Shown here: in pieces, positions 25,379-29,327 of the stretch
Layout: each line of letters starts with the position of its first letter
Numbering within the stretch: the stretch's first letter is position 1
Source: Treponema sp.
GTDB lineage: Bacteria > Spirochaetota > Spirochaetia > Treponematales > Breznakiellaceae
Direction: 5' to 3'
Assembly: GCA_031284105.1 (NCBI GenBank)
Contig: JAITAN010000169.1
Location: forward strand, 1-29,327
Length of the DNA: 29,327 nt
Position numbers and translations under genes: made by a program
The notes under the pieces: model-generated
The model's database searches: none
Seen by the model: only the letters and a program-made list of their open reading frames with translations
Told to the model about the DNA's origin: nothing

Positions 25379-26011
25379 TTAATTCAAACTTTGCGGTCTA
25401 CCTGCCATTTTACGCTGTAATAACGCCGCCCTTTCAGGGGGCATGATCGAAATCCAGTACGATACAATGGAAGAAGAACCTTCAGTCTGAGCGATTTCTT
25501 CAGCCTTCCGGAAAATGTCTATTACATCCTGATCGTCCATATTTCCGATAATTTCCACCGCACTCTGAGGGGGCATACCGGTCAAATAACGGGCATTCTG
25601 TTCGACATTCTTATCTTTATTTTCGGCGTCTTTGACTGAAGCATTGAATGAATTTTCCCGTTCATCAAGCGATTTTTGCCGTTCTTCCAATTCTTGTGCC
25701 ATTTGCTCGATCTGTCCCTGACGGGATTGTAGTTCCTGTTCCTGTTTTTCAATTTCGAGATTGCGCATATTCAGCGCCTCAAGCCGTACCGCAAGTCGTT
25801 CTGAATCAAGGGAAAGCACTTCATTGACGGATGTCGTTTGCTGGGTACGCCCTTCGCGTCCGAAAAGCCGGTATACAGGGACAAGCAAGCTTTTTACATC
25901 GATCACGTTGAGGTAATCGAACCATACGATCCCACCTGCTGTCATAGCAATAATGAGTAATAACAATACAATTATTTTACCTAACACGCGAGGTCTTTCA
26001 TAAGTAGCCAC
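25379..26011 (-). CDS. flbB: flagellar collar-type protein FlbB
   Basis: A 210-residue protein with one N-terminal membrane segment (about 11-30), a long coiled coil (about 58-125, many EQELQSRQGQIEQMAQELEE-like heptads) and a C-terminal MgtE-N/MotE-like helical domain with LTGMPPQSAVEIIGNMDDQ and IMPPERAALLQRKM. In Borrelia FlbB is the base of the periplasmic collar that positions stators; the same architecture and gene position are seen here. The start is GTG at 26011, with AGGAG seven bases upstream. It is the first gene of the cluster in this window, directly behind a good promoter. Confidence 0.85.
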   Translation of the reverse strand: MATYERPRVLGKIIVLLLLIIAMTAGGIVWFDYLNVIDVKSLLVPVYRLFGREGRTQQTTSVNEVLSLDSERLAVRLEALNMRNLEIEKQEQELQSRQGQIEQMAQELEERQKSLDERENSFNASVKDAENKDKNVEQNARYLTGMPPQSAVEIIGNMDDQDVIDIFRKAEEIAQTEGSSSIVSYWISIMPPERAALLQRKMAGRPQSLN

Positions 26012-26064
26012 CGCTTTTCTCCTAAATTCGTTCCCAGGTTAGGATGAATTAAACTTCTTTTCCT

Positions 26065-26093
26065 ATACTATATTTTCGGCAGGGTTTAGTCAA
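26065..26093 (-). promoter_or_regulatory. sigma70-type promoter of the flagellar cluster
   Basis: On the minus strand TTGACT (26093-26088) and TAGTAT (26070-26065) are 17 bases apart, about 54 bases upstream of the flbB GTG. It resembles a housekeeping promoter rather than a sigma28 promoter, matching what is known of large spirochaete motility operons. Confidence 0.7.
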
Positions 26094-26164
26094 GGATAAA
26101 CGTTATGCAATTATCCCCTCATATAAACCTTCGATAGAATAATTGTGTGAGGTTATGCGCTACA

Positions 26165-26191
26165 CTTCCAAAGCCCATTGGGCTTTGGAAG
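26165..26191 (-). terminator. strong hairpin after rbr
   Basis: CTTCCAAAGCCC and GGGCTTTGGAAG pair perfectly over 12 base pairs with a three-base loop, six bases past the rbr stop. No T-run follows on the minus strand, so termination efficiency is uncertain; it separates rbr from the flagellar promoter. Confidence 0.65.
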
Positions 26192-26196
26192 ATTAA

Positions 26197-26736
26197 TTAA
26201 TAATTATTTGCTTTGATCTGGAAATATACTTTAGGATGTTTGCAGACCGGACATACCTCCGGAGCTTTCTTACCGATTACGATGTGGCCGCAGTTGGAGC
26301 AAATCCACGTCTGATCGCCATCGCGGGAGAAAACAAGTCCGCCTTCCACATTAGTAAGAAGTTTGCGGTAACGTTCCTCATGCTCTTTCTCAATAGCGCC
26401 GACCATTTTGAACAGAGCTGCTATCTGGGTAAAGCCTTCTTCATTTGCCTCTTTTTCAAAAGAGGCATACATGTCGGTCCATTCATAGTTTTCACCAGCG
26501 GCCGCATCTTTAAGGTTGGCGGTTGTATCGGGAATACTATCGCCATGCAGCAGCTTGAACCAAATTTTTGCATGCTCTTTTTCATTATCTGCGGTTTCCC
26601 TGAAAAGGGCGGCAATTTGCAGATAGCCTTCTTTCTCAGCTTTTGAAGCGTAATAGGTATATTTATTACGCGCTTGCGACTCACCTGCAAATGCAGTTTG
26701 CAGGTTCTTTTCGGTTTTTGATCCTTTAAGTTCCAT
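26197..26736 (-). CDS. rbr: rubrerythrin
   Basis: A 179-residue peroxide-scavenging diiron protein. Residues 1-130 form the four-helix ferritin-like domain with the ligand motifs GESQARNKY (Glu19), DNEKEHA (Glu52, His55), the FEKEANEEGF helix and AIEKEHEERY. Residues 140-179 are a rubredoxin domain with CSNCG (146, 149) and CPVC (162, 165) that bind one iron. It reduces hydrogen peroxide to water in anaerobes, taking electrons from rubredoxin or NADH-linked partners. AAGGAG precedes the ATG. It lies 71 bases after the PerR-like gene, in the same direction, which supports peroxide-responsive control. Confidence 0.96.
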   Translation of the reverse strand: MELKGSKTEKNLQTAFAGESQARNKYTYYASKAEKEGYLQIAALFRETADNEKEHAKIWFKLLHGDSIPDTTANLKDAAAGENYEWTDMYASFEKEANEEGFTQIAALFKMVGAIEKEHEERYRKLLTNVEGGLVFSRDGDQTWICSNCGHIVIGKKAPEVCPVCKHPKVYFQIKANNY

Positions 26737-26767
26737 AATGTTCTCCTTTGGAAAATAATATATTTAT

Positions 26768-26783
26768 ATGGATATATATCCAT
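26768..26783. promoter_or_regulatory. perfect 16-bp palindrome in the perR-rbr gap
   Basis: ATGGATATATATCCAT is its own reverse complement and lies 32 bases upstream of the rbr ATG. Its place suggests an operator or promoter element for rbr. It does not match the classical PerR box closely. A second inverted repeat, GATAAAA-GAG-TTTTATC at 26796-26812, overlaps the perR stop codon. Confidence 0.5.
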
Positions 26784-26807
26784 ACTATACCATGTGATAA
26801 AAGAGTT

Positions 26808-27224
26808 TTATCCACCCGTTGCCGGTGACGTTTTTTTTCCTACATGCTCTTTTTGAGCGCACTCCTTACAAACGCCCCAGAAAATGATATCGTGCTTCTC
26901 AACTATGAAGCCATCACAGGTTAAGACGACATCTTGTATCTGTTCCTGATAGGGAAGCATCGCATCCTGCACACAGCCACAGTACTTGCATACCGCATGG
27001 TAATGCGGCTGTGTGGTTATGTCGAAACGATCGGCACCTCCCGGTATAGAAACCTGCTTCAATGCGCCAGATTCACTCATATTATGTAAATTACGGTACA
27101 CGGTTCCCCGACTTATGCTTGGGTATTTATGAGTAATAACCCGATAAATCTCTTCAGCGCTTGGATGGCAGAGCCGTTGCACCGTTTCTAAAACAAGCCA
27201 CTGCTGAATAGTCTTTCTAACCAA
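26808..27224 (-). CDS. perR: PerR/Fur-family peroxide-responsive repressor
   Basis: A 138-residue Fur-superfamily regulator. The winged-helix N-terminus contains CHPSAEEIYRVI and SRGTVYRNL; the C-terminal dimer and metal domain holds DRFDITTQPHYHAVCKYCG. Residues matching the PerR regulatory metal site are His20, Asp68, His74, His76 and Asp87 (B. subtilis His37, Asp85, His91, His93, Asp104), including the aspartates that distinguish PerR from Fur. Cys79/82 and Cys119/122 form the structural zinc site. TTG at 27224 is chosen as start: AAGGA lies upstream, length becomes typical, and the in-frame TTG at 27293 is itself the -35 box. It probably represses rbr and itself. Confidence 0.86.
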   Translation of the reverse strand: MVRKTIQQWLVLETVQRLCHPSAEEIYRVITHKYPSISRGTVYRNLHNMSESGALKQVSIPGGADRFDITTQPHYHAVCKYCGCVQDAMLPYQEQIQDVVLTCDGFIVEKHDIIFWGVCKECAQKEHVGKKTSPATGG

Positions 27225-27236
27225 TAATGTACTTTC

Positions 27237-27261
27237 CTTATTAAGAGCATATCTTAATAAG
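27237..27261. promoter_or_regulatory. inverted-repeat operator at the perR transcription start
   Basis: CTTATTAAG and CTTAATAAG are perfect inverted arms separated by seven bases. They cover the predicted transcription start and lie just before the TTG start codon, the expected place for autorepression. Confidence 0.6.
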
Positions 27262-27264
27262 TAT

Positions 27265-27293
27265 ATATTATTATAAATTTGAGATTTTGTCAA
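27265..27293 (-). promoter_or_regulatory. sigma70-type promoter of perR
   Basis: On the minus strand TTGACA (27293-27288) and TAATAT (27270-27265) are exactly 17 bases apart, one of the best promoter matches in the window. It overlaps the inverted repeat downstream. Confidence 0.75.
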
Positions 27294-27858
27294 GAGAAAT
27301 CTTTATTTTTTTGCGGTTAGTGAGTAGACAGGAGAAATGACCCGGTGGGGGGATAAAACCCCATACGACACAACTATAATGCTAATAAGCAAAACGGCAT
27401 AAGGATCACCGAATGGGATATGAAAATAATAACCTCAAAGAGGTAAAAAAAGAAGCCGCTTTACATATGAGTAAAGATTCATATTGAAATGACCATGGAA
27501 TGGCAAGGGTGAAAATAAAAAAGAACAAAGTCCGGTCAAACCGGCTGCCAATATTCGGCAAAAAGCAGACGGACTATCATTCGGGAAATAAAACGCGGTA
27601 AAACAACGCAACGGAGAAGCTCTGACCGGGAAGATTTGGAGTATTCCGGCACGGAATTAGGACAGCTAAAAGCTGATGAAAATAAACAAAGTCACGGGCA
27701 TACGGAAAAGATAGGGCATGACTATGCGCCGGCCGTCGCGATAGAGAAAAATCAAGAACGACAAGTACAGTCCGTATACCGTTACTGTAGAGGTTAACAA
27801 TGAGGGCTGGTCTAGGGCAACGCTGATTAAATCGGAAGGAAGTAGTAGGATAGGAAGT
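27294..27858. other. decayed stretch between perR and the IS5 remnant
   Basis: No intact gene. A 24-codon plus-strand frame at 27413-27487 starts MGYENNNLKEVKKEA, with AAGG eight bases before its ATG and a perfect TATAAT at 27375-27380; it ends at TGA, after which peptide-like sequence continues in other frames (for example MARVKIKKNKVRSNRLPIFG). This looks like a broken gene fused to the transposon region, family unknown. Confidence 0.4.
27413..27487 (+). CDS. possible 24-codon small ORF or broken gene start
   Basis: The peptide reads MGYENNNLKEVKKEAALHMS and a few more residues. AAGG at 27401-27404 is well spaced and TATAAT lies 33 bases upstream, but no -35 box is seen and nearby sequence is degenerate. 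It is more likely the surviving start of a larger broken gene than a functional small protein. Confidence 0.25.
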   Translation: MGYENNNLKEVKKEAALHMSKDSY

Positions 27859-28588
27859 ATGAAAGCACAACAAATATGTACCGACATAGAATACGGGAAG
27901 CGCAAACGGATAAGCCGCCGTGAAGTATTTTTGGATACTTATAGAGCATCTTGTACCGTGGGAAAAGCCGGAGGAACAAATACGCCCCTATTATTTCCAG
28001 GGGAAGCGCTGATGGCCGCCTAAAGGGATACAAACCATGCTGAGGATGTATCTGCTGCAGATATGGTTCAACCTTGCGGACGAGGCGTTAGAGGAACACC
28101 TATACGATAGTTACGCGATGAGGAAGTTCACGGGACTGGATTTCAGCGGGGAGGGAGCGCCCGACGCGACAACACCGCTTAACTTCCGGCATCTGCTTGA
28201 GGAGGAGGGATTACAGAAAAAGATATTTGAAGTAGTGAATGAACTGCCGGAAAAGAAGGGGAAGATAATGATGGGCGGGACAATAATAGACGCGGCAATC
28301 ATAGAGGCGCCGGCATCGACAAAGAACGGCGCGAAGAGCCGGGATCCGGAGATGCACCGGAGTAAGAAAAGGAACGAGCGGCATTTCGGAATGAAGGCGC
28401 ATAGAGGGGTAGACGCCGGAAGCGGGATGGTACACGGCGTGAGCGGGACGGCGGCGAATGTAAGCGGCATAGAGGATGCCGGAAAATTGATAAGGGAAGA
28501 CGATGAGTTTGTGAACGCCGATGCCGGATATATAGGGATAGAGAAGAGGGATGAAATAAAGATGTCGCTGGGCGGCCCGGATACCCAC
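27859..28588 (+). pseudogene. IS5-family transposase, frameshifted, with an internal stop and missing C-terminus
   Basis: An IS5-family DDE transposase. It starts at ATG 27859 (QICTDIEYGKRKRISRREVF); the frame breaks near 27940 and resumes as EHLVPWEKPEEQIRPYYFQGKR, then a TGA at 28010 interrupts before PPKGIQTMLRMYLLQIWFNL. From 28037 the frame stays open through ADEALEEHLYDSYAMRKF, TTPLNFRHLLE, the first catalytic Asp in GTIIDAAIIEAPASTK, GMKAHRGVDAGSG and the second in FVNADAGY, ending at KRDEIK. There it breaks into unrelated sequence and a 21-bp array. The C-terminal SKVEH/Glu region is absent. It cannot be active. Inverted ends of the IS were not found. The break point nearly coincides with the start of the other IS5 fragment at 7.6 kb. 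Confidence 0.82.
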
Positions 28589-28672
28589 GATAACTTCTTG
28601 AGTTTTTAAGACAACTTCTTGAGTTTTTAAGATAACTTCTTGAGATTTTAAGACAACTTCTTGAGATTTTAA
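28589..28672. repeat. 21-bp tandem array (four units) at the broken end of the IS5 transposase
   Basis: Four contiguous 21-bp units built on ACTTCTTGAG and TTTTAAGA, alternating GATAAC and GACAAC starts; the last two differ from the first two by one T-to-A change. A stop codon inside unit one (28607-28609) ends the transposase frame. The unit sequence is unlike the other arrays, though the period is the same as at 7.7 kb. Confidence 0.9.
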
Positions 28673-29327
28673 GACAAGAATAGTTTAGGTAGCGGAGCGG
28701 GGCAGCCGGTTGACGGGGTGGCGGTACTCATGCTTGCGAGATGCGGAATAACCGGCTACGCCGGTTATTTTCGGAGTTTGCGGCGCAAACTCCAGCCGGT
28801 GTGGGCGGCGGATTTGGGGGATAGCGGTACTCATGTTTGCGAGATGCGTTACTCGTGCTTACGAGTCGCGGCACTCGTGTTTACGAGTAGCGGCACTCGT
28901 GTTTACGAGTAGCGGTACTCATGATTGCGAGTAGCGGTACTCGTGCTTACGAGTAGCGGCACTCGTGCTTACGAGTAGCGGAATAACCGGCTGCGCCGGT
29001 TATTTCCGGAGTTTGCGCCGCAAGCCTGCGGCTTGCTTACCGCAAACTCCTGGCGGTGTTGGTGGGGCCCCTGATTGTGAGAAGCGCTACTCGTGCTTAC
29101 GAGATGCGCTACTCGTGCTTACGAGTAGCGGCACTCGTGCTTACGAGTAGCGGTACTCATGTTTGCGAGATGCGCTACTCGTGCTTACGAGTAGCGGTAC
29201 TCATGTTTGCGAGTAGCGGAATAACCGGCTGCGCCGGTTATTTCCGGAGTTTGCGCCGCAAGCCTGCGGCTTGCTTACCGCAAACTCCTGGCGGTGTTGG
29301 TGGGGCCCCTGATTGTGAGAAGCGCTA
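28673..29327. repeat. field of 22-bp hairpin repeats with a 238-bp higher-order period
   Basis: Short units of about 22 bp with the core CTCGTGCTTACGAG (an inverted repeat, CTCGT/ACGAG) joined by TAGCGGTA, TAGCGGCA or ATGCGCTA, in several runs between 28800 and 29220. They alternate with a larger block: ATAACCGGC-TGC-GCCGGTTAT followed by a GGAGTTTGCG...CGCAAACTCC hairpin. The block occurs in a simple form at 28746-28791 and in two longer, mutually identical forms: 28973-29089 and 29211-29327 are the same 117 bases. The array continues past the window. Frames that run through it are artefacts. Confidence 0.9.

Noticed and set aside
27225..27293. Longer perR start at TTG 27293
   Set aside because: That TTG is the TTGACA -35 box, and the extension would not be transcribed from the predicted promoter; length fits the family without it.
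27577..28033. Minus-strand ORFs opposite the IS5 transposase start
   Set aside because: They overlap one another and the readable transposase fragments on the plus strand, so they are shadows.

Overview
The window looks like chromosomal DNA of a treponeme-like spirochaete. The main evidence is a 14-gene flagellar cluster on the minus strand (26011 down to 14663) in the characteristic spirochaete order: flbB, fliK, flgD, flgE, flbD, motA, motB, fliL, fliM, fliY, fliO, fliP, fliQ, fliR. FlgE also carries Lys165 and Cys178, the two residues that form the lysinoalanine cross-link between hook subunits in Treponema denticola.

Layout. 1-1546: a secreted FN3-repeat lipoprotein followed by an empty stretch. 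1547-5550: a four-gene plus-strand operon encoding an anchored beta-propeller-like protein, a catalytically dead LytM/M23-like protein, a LolD-type ATPase and a LolC/E-type permease, behind a near-consensus sigma70 promoter. 5551-10362: an accessory zone with decayed ORFs, a small J-domain protein, the C-terminal scrap of an IS5-family transposase joined to a 21-bp tandem array, a twice-frameshifted secreted-protein pseudogene with a strong terminator, and a 0.7-kb GC-rich mosaic array with 12 copies of the palindrome AGGTCWGACC(T). 10363-12944: icd (eukaryotic-type isocitrate dehydrogenase) overlapping a holB-like clamp-loader gene. 12945-14662: an intergenic element with terminal inverted repeats, a lipoprotein of unknown function and a 23-bp tandem array. 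14663-26093: the flagellar cluster and its promoter. 26197-27293: rubrerythrin and a PerR/Fur-type repressor with a clear promoter and operator. 27294-29327: decayed DNA, a broken IS5 transposase ending in a 21-bp array, then a field of 22-bp hairpin repeats with a 238-bp higher-order period that runs off the window.

How it works together. The flagellar cluster supplies the hook (FlgE, FlgD, FliK), motor stator (MotA, MotB, FliL), collar (FlbB), switch (FliM, FliY) and export gate (FliO, P, Q, R) of the periplasmic flagellum. The cluster is bounded by unrelated DNA on both sides: flhB/flhA do not follow fliR, and fliI/fliJ do not precede flbB. The perR-rbr pair is an oxidative-stress module.

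The least ordinary content is the set of five unrelated short-repeat arrays, most with an inverted-repeat core and two attached to the same region of broken IS5 transposases, plus nested hairpins at the right edge. Also notable are a probable CTG start for fliO, promoter boxes 6-7 nt from three start codons that lack Shine-Dalgarno sequences, an Arg-to-Gln change at the NADP 2'-phosphate site of Icd, and a dead LytM protein in a Lol-like operon. All homology calls are from reading the sequence; no database search was run.
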